NCBI RefSeq assembly: GCF_000226115.1
Contig: NC_016459.1
Location: forward strand, 2,031,501-2,095,500
DNA from: Thermothielavioides terrestris NRRL 8126
Taxonomy: Eukaryota > Ascomycota > Sordariomycetes > Sordariales > Chaetomiaceae
Direction of reading: 5' to 3'
DNA length: 64,000 bases
Part shown: in pieces, positions 1 through 13,537 of the stretch
Layout: each line of letters starts with the position of its first letter
Position numbering within the stretch: the first letter of the stretch is position 1
Made by a program: the position numbers and the translations under genes
Notes under the pieces: model-generated
What the model saw: only the letters and a program-made list of their open reading frames with translations
Told to the model about the DNA's origin: nothing
Database searches by the model: none

Positions 1-3000
1 TCGGTTTGTCTACTAGTAGCCCTTTGTAATATAGACCTCTTAATCAACTTTAAATTCTTCTAGCTGCTAATGCTTATCTATTTACTGCTTTTAGGCTTTC
101 TAGGCTTTCTATATACTTTCCCTAGTAAATTAGATAGTAGAATTGATTCTAGAGAATATCTTCTACGCTTTAGTGCAATTAAGCTTATCTTTAGCGCTAT
201 TGAATTCTCAAGTATACTCCTACTAATCGTAGGTTATCTAGGGGAACGTATTAGTCTCGACCTCGAATAGGGCAAGGCCAATAGATAAATAGGGTAAAAT
301 AGTTTAAGTAAAATCTATTATAGACAATAATTCTAACCAATTGTCTTAGAAATAGTTAATAAAGGGGTATAGACGCTAGTCAAGGTATTAATTTATAATT
401 TTAGTCTACTCGTCTATCTAAGGGTATTCTAAAGAAGAGAGGTATAAGTTAATTCTAAAGATCTTATAAAACTCGTCTTAGAATACTAAAATAAACTAAG
501 GGCCTTAGTCTAAAATAATCGATTCTAAAGCTCTATAGATATACTAAATGTACTAATAGTAGAGTTGTATTATCTCTTTAGCAATAATAGTCTTATAGTA
601 GAAGAGCGAATAGCTATACTTCTCTAGGCGGTCTACTACAACGAAGACTTAGTCGTAGCCCAACTTATTTTAGAGCATTGTATAGAAGTCTATAGTAATA
701 TACTACCAAGGTCTTATAGGGACTTCTAGGGGCTTAAGGAGGCCTAGTAGCTTATTATAAGGTATATAAGAACGTCGATAGGTCTAGCAATTCCTAACGA
801 ACTTATCGATATCTCCTATTTACCTTAGCTAAAAGTATTATCTCTAGACCAACTCTTATATCTTATTCCTACCTAGGTAGGCTATAGAGATTTAGTTATA
901 GATCTTAGCTAATAGGTAGGTTTATAAATAACTATCTAATAGAACTATTAGCCTCTCTCCCTTCAATAGAAGGCTACTATCGCTTAGAGTCTAGTCGGTA
1001 TCATTCTAGCGAGCAAATTCCTAAAAACTCTCTAGGGCTTCACTCTCCTAGTTCGCTTTGAGGATAGTATCTACTAGTTTATATCCTTTAAGTCGTTGTA
1101 GGCGAGATAGCTTAAATTCGTTGGCTTTAATTTAATAGATTATATATCGTAAGTCGTATTTAGTAAGCTCCTTAGGTAGCAACTCTAGCTCCTCTAGGAT
1201 CTATAGATCTAGCTTACTCTTAAAAAGGACTATCTAGGTATAATAAGCTTCTTAGACTTCCTTCTAGGTAGCGAGCTCCTTAGCCTTATAGGACAAAGCA
1301 TTGGCAACAGCGTTCTATTTACTAGGTCGATAGACAATTTGAAAATCTAGAGTAGAGAGGAGCTTGGCCTATTCGGCTTATCGTATATTGAGTTGCCTCT
1401 TCTATATAAAGTATTGCAATATATAGTAGTTAAATAAGATATTAAACTACTACTAGAGGCTAAGTAGCATTAAATACTATTCTTCAATGGTATATATAAT
1501 AGTAAGAAGCTCCTTATTGTAGATAGGGTAATTGCTTTCTAATCTAGACATTGTTCTTAAAAAGAATGTAATAAGGTATTAACTATCGTCGTATTTCTAT
1601 TAGAAGACTCTAGCTACGACTCTACTAGATATATCGACTTCGATTTAGCTCTCTCTAGTAGGATCGTAGTATTTAAAGAGTAGGGTATTGGTCATTCGCC
1701 TTTTAAGTTCTTAGAAGGCTTCTTTACACTCTTTAGTCTACTTAAATGGTTTTCCCTTAATAGTTAAACGCTATAGAGGACGTATAATCCTTCTATATTT
1801 ATAGACAAATTAACGGTAAAAGTTGTAGAATCTAAAGAAAGCTTATACTCCCTATATAGTAGTAGGTCGGTCCTAAGAAACTACCGTCTTAATCTTCTTT
1901 AGGTCTACTTAAACGCCTCTAGTACTAACGATAAACCTAAGGAACTTAGTTTTAGTAGTATAGAATTTATATTTCTTAATATCTACCTAGAGACCTACTT
2001 TATATAGCTTCTAGAGAATAAGTCGTATATACTTATAGTACTCTTCTTTATTCTAAGAGTAGATAATTAGGTTATCGATATAAATAGTTATAAATATATC
2101 GAAGTACTTAAAGAACTAGGAATTAACGAATCGCTAGAAAGTAGTAAGTCCATTATATAGGCCAAATAGTAAGACCTTATAGTAGAATTAACTATATTAG
2201 ATTTAGAAGGTTATTAAGTCTTTGCTTCTAAAGGCAAGTCGGATTCAATAAAAGGCTTACTAGATATCGATCTTAGTAAAGACTTTAGCGTTTCCCAGTT
2301 ATTATAAAGTTTCGTCAATATAGGGTAGTAGGTAGTAGTCTTTAACGATAACCTTATTCAGAGCTTAGTAGTCGATATAAAATCTCTAAGTCCTATCTCC
2401 TTTAATAGCAAAGAGTATAAAGAAGCTATATAAGGCGATACTTAGCTCGATAAAACCCTTCTATAGGTTCTCAACTAGGTACTTTTTTATAGTCTCTAGC
2501 TAGTCGAGGGTATAGGAGTATAGAGGGCTTACTTACTAAGATAATAGTCCAATGAATTTAATCTTATAATCGTATTTATACTTTAATAGCATCTTGTCGA
2601 ATTCCTTTTTCGAAAATATATTAGTAAATTCAATAAGGTAAAAGTACTTTGTAATCGCTTCCTCAACTTAGGCTTAGACCTCTTCGTCCTTATTATTAGA
2701 GAGTTTACTAGTCTTCTTAGCCTCGATAGCTTAGTCGATCTAGGCGATTATAATAAACCTTAGTATAGAATTCCCTCGTTAGTTTCCCTTAAAGAACATT
2801 TTGTCAAAGGCTATAGTAGAGATGACTATAGCTTTGATTAAGTCTTCTAGAATCTATAGTTACTCGCCCTCTTCTACCTAAGAAGCGGCCTATTCCTCCT
2901 CTTCCTTAGGTATTATAGATCGAATATAGGTTCTTAAGGGGATAAATTCCTCGCCCTTTAGTACCTAGTCTATCGTCTAAAGGCTATTGTCCTATACGCC

Positions 3001-4295
3001 TTTAAACGATACTTTCTAAAGGGGTTTCTTAGAGGGTTCAATAAGATTGCTCCTAGTAGTATACGTTTTAGAGACTTCGAGTTATACTAATTAGTATAAT
3101 CCTAGGCTTATCTTAGGTTATATTAATTGATATATTTCTAGATCTTTAGTAGATTACGCTAATTAGTAGGATTTATTAGGTAAAGGTTTAAAGAGTATTT
3201 CTCTATACTTTAATATTTATAGCTACTATTAAGCCTTTTGACACTAATCTTAACGCTCTATTACTTAGTCTCTTTATTCAATATCCTTTTAATATTTAGG
3301 GTTTAGTACCTTAGGAACAAGGGAGTTATAAAGAATCTTAAGAATATAATTCTATTCTAAATTATATAGTTTATCTTTAGGCTAGATTAGTTAATACTAA
3401 TAAGTATCTAGTAAAATATCGTAGTAAACGAGCTACTATTAGCCTAGTAATAGCTAATGCTCCTTCCCTATATCGAGGGCTAAAAATAGAGTGTCCTTCT
3501 ATATTTTTTTATCAATTTGGAGGTCAAGTCTTAGAATCAAGTCGATAAGGTTCGTAGATTAGCCCTAGAAGTCTTTTATAGAGATCAAAGTCTTAAGTAG
3601 TATCCCTTTAATACTAAGTTTCTTAGCGATTCGCTTTATATAAGTTCAATTAAGGAAGGCGTATCTATTTACTCCAAAGTCAATAAATATAATAATAGTA
3701 ATACTAGTTCTATTAATAGCTAATATATAAGGGAAAGAGAGACTCTAACCGTCTATAAGCTACTAAAGGTCTACCTAGGTAACCGCTAACCTAATATTTA
3801 GCTCTAAGCTAAAGTCTACTTTCTTTAAAGCTCTTAGTTTTCTAATTCAGTAGTCTTAGTCTTATTTTCTTTAACCGAGTTCGTTATTTTCTCTAGGTCT
3901 ACCTCTATCTTCTTAATCGTAGCTATAATATATTTTAGGCACTATACCTTTATATAACTAGTCTCCTAGCAATAGAAGTATTTACCCTCCTTTTTCAAGG
4001 TATTACGCTCCTTCTAAAAAAGCCTAGAAGATCCTAATTTAGCTTTACCTCTATTAGAACTATCTAGCTAAAGGGTCTTTTCTTTCTTCTTTATAGGAGC
4101 TAATCCTCTGTTCGATTGTCTAGATCCTAGTAAATTAGATTTTCTATCCTTCTAATCCTTCTTAGCTATCTCCTAGAGTAAGGAGAACTAGTGTCTAAGG
4201 CAAGTAAAGTCGTTAAAGCTAATATTTAGATCAACTAAGTCTTTCGTTATCTAGAAATGTAGGCTCTAAGAGAGTTAAATATAAAATTCTTCTTT

Positions 4296-4541
4296 CTATT
4301 CGTCTTTAAGTTTTTTGGACTTAGTAGTAAGGTAGACAAACTTAGTAAAGAACTTATAGTAGAGCGTAGATCCTATCTTTAGGACTATAAAATCGTTCTT
4401 TGTACAACGGAGTTTAGTAGAATCGGTATAAAATCCGTCTAAGAAGTCGAATAACTCGTTAAAATTAATAATTAGCTTTGCTATATCCTCCTTAAGGTAG
4501 GGTATAAAAGCCTCTATTGCTTCGCTACCAATAAAGGACAC
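4296..4541 (-). pseudogene. Gag capsid remnant of G1
   Basis: An 81-codon open stretch matching the 93-codon stretches at the same place in copies G3, G4, G5 and G6. Shared landmarks are an SFIGSKAIEAFIPY-like start, a leucine/aspartate-rich middle (ELFDFLDGFY) and a KSKKLKDE end. The position just inside the 5' LTR and the zinc-knuckle remnant farther along the element support a Gag capsid domain of a chromovirus. The rest of Gag is interrupted by stops, so no functional protein is expected. Confidence 0.75.
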
Positions 4542-5795
4542 TATATATCCGAATTTTAAATCCTCTATTAGAAATAATTTATAGTTCCCTTTAATCTTCT
4601 AAAGTATAGCTACCTTCTAGACTAAATATTTTAGGTCTTTACTATTGGTAAACTTCTTAAAGTCGGTAATCTTCGTAGTTTTTATATAAATCGTAGGTTT
4701 AGAAGTCTTTTTAGTCGTTAGGATTAGACAATCGAGGTTATATAACTCTATATATATCTCGGTTTATATCGGTTTAATTCGAGTCGAAGGTACGGCTTAG
4801 CCCTATAGATCAACTATATTAGTAATCTTCTTAAGGAGTTCTGTCCTCTCGTCTTCCAATGCTATCTTATCGTATAAGAGTACCTCGACTTAGGTATATA
4901 AAATAGAAAGTTCTTTAAAGTCAAGGATATTGCCTTATTCTTATTTAAACTACTAAACTTTCGTAAGTAGTACTACTATCGAATTGGCTAATATATTATA
5001 AGTAACTTATAGAGCTATAGCCTATCCGATTACTATATTGTACTATATAATGATCGATCGAATTATCTTAATAAGATCGTCGCCTTGTAATTGATCGATC
5101 TATTCAATGCTCAATAGCTAAATCTCTTTAAAAGCAATCGATTCGTTATCCTAAAGGAAATAGACAATAGCAATATACTTATTTTTAAGCCTTAGATAGC
5201 ACTTAATTAAATCTATCTCTTATTCCTTAGCTAAATACTTAATCTAGCTAATTCGGTTAAAAAACTTAGGAATAGGATTTATAAGTTTGTATTCCTTAAT
5301 TAAATCGATAGTCATTTAGGTTTAAGAGCTAAACAGAGTTAAATCGCTAATCTTCGATCGAATTTAGGTACCTTAGTTACCTTCTACGTTAAACTCGTAG
5401 AGATCTATCGGATCAATCTTCTAGGTGTTCTAGCCCTATTCGGTAGGCCTAGGAGTATAACCTACGTTCTTTATCTTATAAGCCATTGTCGATATTATAC
5501 CTCTTTCAAGACTTCTTCTATCGATTGATATAGTTGAATCGCCTCAACGAGGTGATCGCACTGCTTACCGCTAGTCGATCAAAGGTTGCTTCGCTATTGG
5601 CAACTTGTCGTATACTTGACGGTTTGTCCTCGGTACCAATTAGTTCCTAGCTAACCTATCGCACTATACTATTGGCAAGTCGAAGGTTCTATTAGAGATT
5701 TAGGTTCCCTAGCTAACTAAACTAGTCCTATTAGAAAAGACTATATTAGATATTATATCGCCTTCGTAGGCCTATAGTAGAGAGACTTGAAGTAA

Positions 5796-6181
5796 TATTA
5801 CAATAAGGTAAAACAAGTGCTAGATGACTTATAGCTAAATTGATCCTCGATTAACAAAGACTTTAAGTCTAAGGAGAAAGAGGGAAACTATTAATATATA
5901 GGTGGAAAACTGTGCTCAAATACCTTAGGTAGTGTATATAGACAATTTATAGTAGGGCTATAATTTGCAATAGGGCTATAAAGTCTATATATTATAGGGT
6001 AAGACGCAGTTTACCTTATTAGCGTGTTTTTCCTTATCAGTAAGTCAACCCCTCCTTCCTAATCTAGAAGTCGACTCGAATCCTATAAATCCACTAACTC
6101 GGGAGGTCATATAAGTGTGTAGTCACGTGACAGGTCTATACGCGAGTCATGTGACGGTGGTTAGCGTACTATGCTATCACA
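5796..6181 (-). repeat. LTR of copy G1 (5' LTR)
   Basis: 386-bp LTR, same length as the LTRs of G2, G3 and G6. In plus-strand reading the family runs TGTTATAGC...CCGTCACA; here the first G is mutated to A (TATTACAATAAGG) and the end reads GCTATCACA. The complement therefore has the standard TG...CA ends. Confidence 0.9.
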
Positions 6182-6705
6182 ACTACTACCTTAGCGAGTA
6201 AGCCCCCTATACTCCTATATCTTCGATTAGCTAGAGACTATAAAAAAGTACTTAGTTAAGAACCTGTAAAAGGGTTTTATTAAGCTAAGCGCCACTTTAT
6301 ATAGCTCTCCTATACTTTTTGCTATCAAAGGAGATAGGACCTAGAGGTTCTACGTTAACTACCAAGCTCTAAATAAGGTCACTATTAAGGACTGCTACCT
6401 ACTACCCTATATTAACGAAACCTTATAACAACTAAGAAACGTTAAAATCTTTACTAAGATTGATATTTAGCAAGCTTTCTACTAGATCCGACTTACCTCT
6501 AGAAACGAAGACCTAACGACCTTCTAAACCTACTATAGCCAATTCTACTATAAGGTTCTACTATTTAGCTTATATAATAGACCTACCACCTTTTAGCGAT
6601 TTGTTAATTCCTAGTTCTTTAAGTACCTCGATATATTTATAACCGCCTATATCGATAACCTAATTATCTACTCTTAGAATAAAGAAGAACACTATAAATA
6701 TATAC
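6182..6705 (+). pseudogene. Reverse transcriptase remnant of G2 (first part)
   Basis: Translated through its stops, this reads as a Ty3/Gypsy reverse transcriptase: a VDYRALN-like block, TIKDRYPLP, a TKIDI-AFYQIRL block, TTFQTHYGQFYYKVLPFGLYNRPTTFQRFVNS, and YIDNLIIYS, where YIDD has become YIDN by a G-to-A change. Many CAG/TGG codons are now TAG. The same sequence continues after L1 and the solo LTR at 12701. Confidence 0.8.
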
Positions 6706-9700
6706 TATGCCTTATAGGTGGAAAAGAGCGTCTTCGCACTTAAACGCCAATTACGAAGGAACCGTTGAGCTAAAACCGAATCCAACGACGTGAGCGTTCT
6801 TAGTGTACCCAATTACCCCTATCTACGATGTCGTAGAGGGGGCGTAGCGGCTATATAGGTCGTAGTAGCGATAGCGGTAGCCTAGCGTTGGGCACTATAG
6901 GTTACGACACTGCGGCTAATGTATATAAACACCTCGACCAACGCGACCGAAGACTTGGGCTCCCGTCTATAGGAGCTACGAACAATTGGAATATATACAC
7001 TGAGGGCGCTAGTGACAAGCGATCAAGGCTTCTATAGGAATTCTACGCCCTAGTGTCGCTAGAGATATAGCTATATGTATAGGTAGCTATATATATATAC
7101 TACCGCAAGGTGTTCTAAGATAAGCTAAACTGCCTTTACAATATATATAAGCTATATAGGAGCGTCGACTATATTAAAGAGGAGGTTATATAAATTAAAA
7201 ACAAAGTTAGGATATAGACGAGCGTTAAAAGCGTATAAGCGAGGACCTAGGTATAGGTAGTAGGGTAGAGTATAGCTACGATAGTAGCGCCCTAGCTACT
7301 TGAAAGCTATATTTAGTATATACTAAAGAAACTGTTCTATAAGCTTATAGTAGACTTTAGACAAGTACCTATAGATATCGTTAATAGAAGTATAGGTAAT
7401 ATAGTCTAGATAGTTAATATAGCTATAGCGACGATAGGAACAACGATAGGGGGCGGAGGAAGTAGCGTAATTGTAGTACAGAAGCTGTCGAAGAGTAGGA
7501 ATATAGTAGTTACCTTCGAGGAGAACTACTAGGCGTAGTTTACTAATAAGGACAATAAAGTATAGGTTATAGCTATATTTAAAGCGACTACAATACTTAA
7601 ACGCTATACCTTTATAGTGCTTATAAAGGGTGTTTAGCTAGCTACTTTAACAAAGTATAGAAGTAACGCCGACCGCCTAGCAATGGACTTAGCGAAGGAG
7701 AACAAGGTTTAGATTATATATATAAGGCTATAAGCGTTGTAGGGTAGCGCCGAGGACGGTTAGAGGCTATAAACGATATATATACTAGTCGAGCTATATA
7801 TAGTTGAGAAAGTAGTAAAGCTTATCGACTAAGGGGTTCTACTCGATTATATAGTCTACCTTTATAAACGCTTCGAAGGTATAATATATATAATCCTATA
7901 CTTTAAGTATAGGAAGTAGAGATATAAAGCGACGTTCTATAAAGAGGAAGAGGTATACTGCCTAATCTATATCTATATAGTATATAGCAATAGCGATATA
8001 GTAAAGAAGTAAGAGGTAAGATACCTAGTAAAGACCGACCTAGCTAGGAATAGGCTAAAGTGCATTAACTATAGGGGCGCCTACGTAGCCTTTAACGTAA
8101 GCTATAAAATAGCGAAAGAGTAGCGTTAACGTATAAGGGAGCGGTTTAACGACTGTCTATTCACCTTCTATATACCCTAGCCTCAAGTAGTAGTAGCAAT
8201 AGGGGCAAGTATATAGTATAGAAGCTAGGAGGACAAGTCGAGAGAATAGCGCTTAAGGAAACGCTCTACTAAGGTGGGCTAGCCTACTGATATCTAAAAG
8301 GTAGAGCACTCCAATAGTATAGACCTATTCTAATTTAAAGTACTTTTATAAACTTTCTAAAGAGCTAGGGCATAGAATAGGAGCACTATTTATATAGCAC
8401 CTCTATATAACGTAAGTATAGAGCTAATTTTATAACTTAATACAATGATAACTAAGGGCCTTTGTCCTATATTGAATATATAGCTATAACGCTAAGAGTG
8501 CTCTATTAGAATATTAATAGTAGTAGAAACTGCCTTAACTAAGCGCTAGAGAGTAGGGAGGAGTTCGACCTAGTAGTGATTTAAGAGCTATTAATTCGCC
8601 TAGATACAACCCCCCTAGCCTTGCCCTATAGGCAAGGTGGCTAGTATAAGATAGTGTATAGCGCTAGTAGGGTAGCGCTATATATAAGTAAACGCCTCGA
8701 CTATATAATATAGTTGGCTAAGGCGAGAGAAGATTAGGCGGCTATAACGTTTAGAAAAGAAGGATCGAACCCCTTTACAGTATAGTCCATTTATTCACCT
8801 AACTAGGAGCTAGGGTAGCGGTCGTTGCTCTATACCCTAGTAGAGTAGGAGCTAAGAAGACGCAATGTACTTGAAGGCGACTTCAACGCCTATCACCTAA
8901 TATAGGACAAGTACAATAGGACCTCTCGATTAGTGAGTACACTACTCTAGATTATAGTAGAATAGGAGTTTAAGCTTCGTATATTATATAGTACGCCTAC
9001 CTAAGTATAGCAAGGTAATAAAGACAGTACAATCGACTATATCTAGGCAATATAGGGTAGTAGTACCTAGTGGCTAAGACCTTTTAACTTAGTAGGCTTA
9101 GACTATATACCCTAGGTAGCTGAAATACTACTAAAGGGGAGTAGCGATAGAGCTACTATACTATAAGGCTATAGCTAGGCGTTGCTAGACTATAAAAGGT
9201 ATAAGGCTAAAGCCTAGTTTCTAACCCTACTAAAGGAGATCAATATAGTAGAGGAACTTAAGAATATAGTAGATACTCTTATATATAAGCTAACTAATAT
9301 CGTAGACGTAGTAGCTCTACGCTATAAGCTTAACTAGGGGTCCTATATACTATAGTAGAATCTCAAAGTCAACGAGGTAATACGAGAAGCGAGGAGGGCT
9401 AAACGCGCCTAGCAGTTAAGCTATATAGCAAGCTCCTAAACATATTACTATAAAGCGGTATAGCGCTTTAAACGCTATACCCGTTGGTTATAGACACTAT
9501 ACTAGCGCTATTCGCTTACTAAAGCGTCGAGGGAGTAGAAGCTAATATAGGATATTAAGAGGTAGGTATAGCTTCGAAGCTACTAACGCTCTAAGCCTTT
9601 GGCGCTACTAGCGCTCTAGCTAGGACCTAGCGAGCCCTAGAGCGCTATAACGTATACCTAGAAGGCTAAGGCGCTAGTAGGGCGCTTCTTTCCTATACTA

Positions 9701-12305
9701 TAGGTATAGTACAATAGTATCCTCGACCGAGACTAGTTTGAAGGGTCTTTTTATAATACTACGTCTATCGACTAGGAGGTCTATAGAGCTGAGATTATAG
9801 AGATTATAAGCTATATAGGATTGAATAAGGCGTTTGGCGAGGACCTCTTTACTAATAAGTTCCTTAATCTTATAACAAGGAGAGTAAGCTATTAGAGGTG
9901 CTTATAGCGATTATATACGTCTATTTTAAGCTAGAGCACTTCCTATATAAATTCTATACTATATAGGTGGTCGTCTTTAGGAAGCTAGGGAAGTCTCTAG
10001 AACAGCTAATAGTAGTAGGGGTATATCGCCTAATATCGTTGCTTAGTATAGTAGGCAAGATTATTAAGGTGGCTATTATAGATCGAGTAATATATATAGC
10101 TAAGGTGTATAAGCTATTTCTAGAGATGTAGATAGGCTTTCGACAATATAGGTCTATAGAGGTAGCAATCTAGGTAGTGACTAATATAGTGAAGACGGTG
10201 TAGATATATAGCGCTTATACTTCGTTGTTACAATTGGACTTAAAAGGCGCCTTCGACTAGGTCGACTAGATCTAGCTACGATATACGCTTTAGGAACTGG
10301 GCTTTGAGAGGAAGCTAATTATACTCCTAAAGAGCTACTTCGAGGATTGTATAGTATATCTATAGTTTAATAGGGTTATAGCCAAATCTATAACTCTATA
10401 GCAAAGTACACTATAGGGCTCGCCACTATCGCTAGCGCTATTTATCCTCTTTATTACCCCCTTGTTCTACGCCCTCGAGGTATATACTAGGCTTTTAATG
10501 GTTAAGTATATAAATGACATTAACCTTCTTATATTTAGATAGGATACGCTAGTGTACTGCTATATACTAGAGAGGGGGTTTACTAAGTATAAGCAATAGG
10601 CTATAGAACAGGGGATATAGTTTAAACTAGCGAAAAGCGAGCTTATCTACTTTATAAGGGCGTAGCAGCTATATATAGAGGTTGTTAATATCCTTAGCGA
10701 AGGTTAGCTAGGACTTATATCTATAGAGTTAGCGAGGTTCCTAGGTATATAGCTAGACTATAAGCTTTTATTTCAGGTATATAAGAAGGCGGTTGAGGCT
10801 AAGATAGCTATATAGAAGTTTACCTTTATAAGACTTATAGCAAAGACGTATAGGGTATATATTATATAAGTTTAGAAGATCTATACGAAGGTTATTAGGA
10901 GCGTCCTTTTATATAGGGTAGTAGCGTAGTATACTCCAACGTTGATCGGAGGGACTTTCTATAGGATTGTATATAGCTTTAGTGTAATGTAGTTGGGCTA
11001 CCTCTAGGTAGTTGCTAGCGTATATAAGGCTATACTAGTCTATAACCTAGAAAGTAAGACCTAGGTACCCTCTATCGATCTATACCTCAACTACTAGGCG
11101 GCGTATACTAAATAGAGGCTCTAGAAAACTAGGCTTATATAGCTTCTATATAATGTCTATACGAAGGTGACATTAAGGTTGAAGAAACGACGCTATATAT
11201 GCTATGCTCTAGCGCTAGGACTAGCTATAAGGGAGTCTCCTATAGAGTAGAGGCAATAGTAGGCTAAGGACTAGCTCCTTATATACTATTTAGCAATAGT
11301 AGCAGAGGTATAGGACGAGAGCAATAAGGTCGACGATTAGAGACCTTAGGAGCTATAGCTATATACTAACGTAGATATAGCTACAGTAGAGGAGTAGAAG
11401 GTATACAGAGAGATATAGATATACTATATAGACGCTAAGAGGCTAGAGAGGGCGTGCTATAGGGAAGTAGCAAACCTATATAACTTAGAGCCTCCTGCCT
11501 AGGTGCTATAGGTATATAAGGATCTTAGTAAAGCGTAGAGCTCCTTTTTTATATAAGCGTATACTAGGGCTATTGGCCTTAGGCAGTTCCTATTTCGGAA
11601 GGGGGTACTAGATACGTCTATACCGCTTTACCGCTATAGCAAGGCGTTTAAGACTATCGCCTACTTTGTAATATACTATAAAGATCCTATAGTAGTTATA
11701 GGAAGGCCCTATATCTAAGACCGATATACACTACTTACGCTACTTAGAAGTAAGAGAAGCGCCTAAAGGATTATAGGATAGCTAATATACACGAGGCGCC
11801 TATAGGAGTACTAGCTAGCGCTCGAGCTAAACGTCGAGGGCGAGGTAGGGTATAAGGTAGTAGTAGAGAACGCTATAAGTACATAGTAGAAGCGTAGCAG
11901 CTAGGACGACGCGATAGAGGAGCCTCTAGCAGCTAGCTACAGTAGCTTAGGCGTTAACGAGAGGCGTAAAAAGAGGAGGAAAAGGCGTAGGAAGGTCGGC
12001 CTCTAGCCGCTCCTTATAAGTATATAGCGCGCTTAGCGGCTATAGCACCTACGCTAGGAGCGTATTGTATATGTAGGTGGCGTGCAACGAGCTGTATAGG
12101 CCGCTATATCTCTGTCGCTATTAAGCTAGAAAGGTAAGTTCTAGCGAGTTGGAGAGAAGGAATTAAGGAGGCCCGCCCTATATAGTAGGAATATAGTGTA
12201 GGCGCTATATATAAGTGGTGTATATAGAGGTAGAGAGACCGCTTGCCCTTAGTGGCGAGGCACTAAGTGTCTCTTCGGTATAAGATTAATAATAATAATA
12301 ATAAT
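6706..12305 (+). mobile_element. LINE copy L1 (non-LTR retrotransposon), RIPed, near full length
   Basis: About 5.6 kb with a (TAA)n tail. TSD AATATATAC is at 6697-6705 and 12306-12314. The family 5' motif (AGCTTCTTYG...TTAAACGCC) begins near 6726; the first 20 nt are copy-specific. Readable remnants are an ORF1 zinc knuckle near 8,049-8,110 (C-x2-C spacing degraded by RIP, then GAYVAF), an AP-endonuclease motif GDFNAYH at 8876-8896, RT with a PLSLALFILFI-like block near 10,430, and the catalytic box as YIND (RIPed YIDD) at 10507-10518. Sequence beyond RT may hold an RNase H domain, not resolved. Stops throughout. Domain order fits a Tad/I-type LINE with two ORFs. Confidence 0.85.
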
Positions 12306-12310
12306 AATAT
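12257..12310 (+). repeat. LINE L1 3' hairpin and (TAA)n tail
   Basis: GAGGCAC-TAA-GTGTCTC forms a 7-bp stem with one G.U pair, followed shortly by TTAATAATAATAATAATAATA. The same arrangement is at the ends of L3 (reverse) and L4. Confidence 0.8.
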
Positions 12311-12314
12311 ATAC

Positions 12315-12700
12315 TGTTATAGCAAAGCAAAATAAGTGCTAGATAACTTATAGCTAAATTGATCCTCGATTAACGAAGACTTTAAATCTAAGGAGAGAGA
12401 GGAAAACTATCAATATATAGGTGGAAAACTATACTAAAATACCTTAGGTAGTATATATAGACAATTTGCAATAGGGCTGCAATTTGTAGTAGGGCTATAG
12501 AGTCTATACACTATAGGGTAAGACGTAGTTCGCCTTATTAGCGCATTTTTCCTTATTAGCAAGTCAACCCCTCCTTCCTAATCTAGAAGTCGACTTAAAT
12601 CCTATAAATCCACTAACTTAGGAAGTTATATAGGCATATGGTTATATAATAGGTCTGTGCGTAAGTTATATAACAGTAGTTAGCGTGCTATGCTATTATA
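12315..12700. repeat. Solo LTR of the chromovirus family in G2
   Basis: A complete 386-bp LTR with no internal region attached, flanked by perfect 5-bp TSD TATAC (12310-12314 and 12701-12705). Its plus-strand reading TGTTATAGC...GCTATTATA means it lies in minus orientation. It probably arose by LTR-LTR recombination of a full insertion in the RT region of G2. It directly abuts the 3' end of L1. Confidence 0.85.
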
Positions 12701-12809
12701 TATACGATTTATCCTCTAGAAGCTATATAAAGTATATCTCTAAGCGGACATTAAGAAATATAAATTCTATACTACTAAGACTAAGTTCTTTAAGTTTATC
12801 GTTAATATC

Positions 12810-13081
12810 TGTTATACGCAGTTGTAGGTCACCTATAGCCACCTGTGGCCAACTGCGCAAGTGTGGGCCCACTAGGCCCACTGGGCCCACTAGGCCCCGC
12901 AACAGTGCACAGGCCACCTTATACACAGGCTACCACACTCTTGTATTTAGGCAAGCACTTGCCCGCATTCTACACTCTTGCAATATATCTATCTTACACT
13001 CCTCCGAAGCTCCTACTTGGTTTAAGTGCTCTGCTACTTAGTTGACGAGGCTAGGTAGCAACCCACTTTGTTCGTGTAACA
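12810..13081 (+). repeat. TRIM-A 5' LTR
   Basis: 272 bp, beginning TGTTATACGCAG and ending TTCGTGTAACA. It carries the GGGCCCACT short tandem repeat. It differs from the 3' LTR mainly by transitions of RIP type. Confidence 0.9.
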
Positions 13082-13083
13082 AG

Positions 13084-13108
13084 TGGTGCCTACTACTGGA
13101 CTCGAACC
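13084..13108 (+). other. TRIM-A primer-binding site complementary to a tRNA 3' end
   Basis: Starts TGGTGCCTACT. Its complement reads as T-loop TTCGAGT, T-stem side CCAGT, acceptor strand AGTAGGC, discriminator A, CCA: the exact geometry of a mature tRNA 3' end over 25 nt. The tRNA would have GCCTACT as its 5' acceptor strand; its amino acid cannot be told from here. Confidence 0.85.
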
Positions 13109-13357
13109 TGTACGATGAACTATAAGACTCCTTTGTAAGGGAGCCAGTGTTCATTATCAACAGCGTGCCCGAGCAGTACCACGTTATATAGCTTAGGCAA
13201 CTATATATGGGCGCAGGTGCCCCAAGTGCCCTGCTAGGAAGCACTTGTGGTTTTGCTTACTTAGGTGGTCTCCAAGTATTGCGAAGCCCTCGAGCTCCTA
13301 AGGGTAGCTACCCAAAGAGCGTGACCTAACCTAGAGGTCGGTATCTAAGGCAACAAC

Positions 13358-13537
13358 GTCAATCGCGACCTTCAACACTTCGTCGCCGCCCCGGCTCGGC
13401 TCCCAAAGACCAACCGTCAATCGCGACCACTTTTTCTAAGACCTCGTCGCCCCAGCCCGGCTCCCATCCTTCCAACTGTCAATCGCGACCACTTTCCAAG
13501 ACCTCGTCGCCCCGGCCTAGCTCCCATCCTTCCGACC
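13358..13537. repeat. Three ~60-bp tandem repeats inside TRIM-A
   Basis: Units at 13358-13415, 13416-13477 and 13478-13537 each begin GTCAATCGCGACC and contain CTCGTCGCC...GGCTCCCA. They are non-coding as far as can be seen. Confidence 0.8.

Larger units (their letters stand above)
1..6181 (-). mobile_element. Chromovirus copy G1 (Ty3/Gypsy), RIPed, truncated by window edge
   Basis: Minus-strand Ty3/Gypsy element. Its 5' LTR is at 5796-6181; the internal region runs leftward and the integrase end plus 3' LTR lie outside the window. Aligned by eye to complete copy G6, position 1 corresponds to about 34,344. On the minus strand one can read, right to left, a gag remnant (4296-4541), a protease-like stretch near 3,660-3,700, reverse transcriptase with the YIDD region near 2,070-2,090, and RNase H/integrase. 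Frames are broken by many TAG/TAA stops, as RIP would produce. It is inserted in copy G2: plus-strand reverse-transcriptase sequence of G2 starts directly after 6181. Only one LTR is visible, so the TSD cannot be checked. Confidence 0.9.

Noticed and set aside
5783..5795. tRNA primer-binding site next to the chromovirus LTR
   Set aside because: No TGG-starting match to a tRNA 3' end; the complementarity is to the element's own LTR instead.
12685..13041. 118-codon plus-strand open stretch
   Set aside because: It spans the end of a solo LTR, chromovirus RT and the TRIM-A 5' LTR; it is a chance frame across three unrelated elements.
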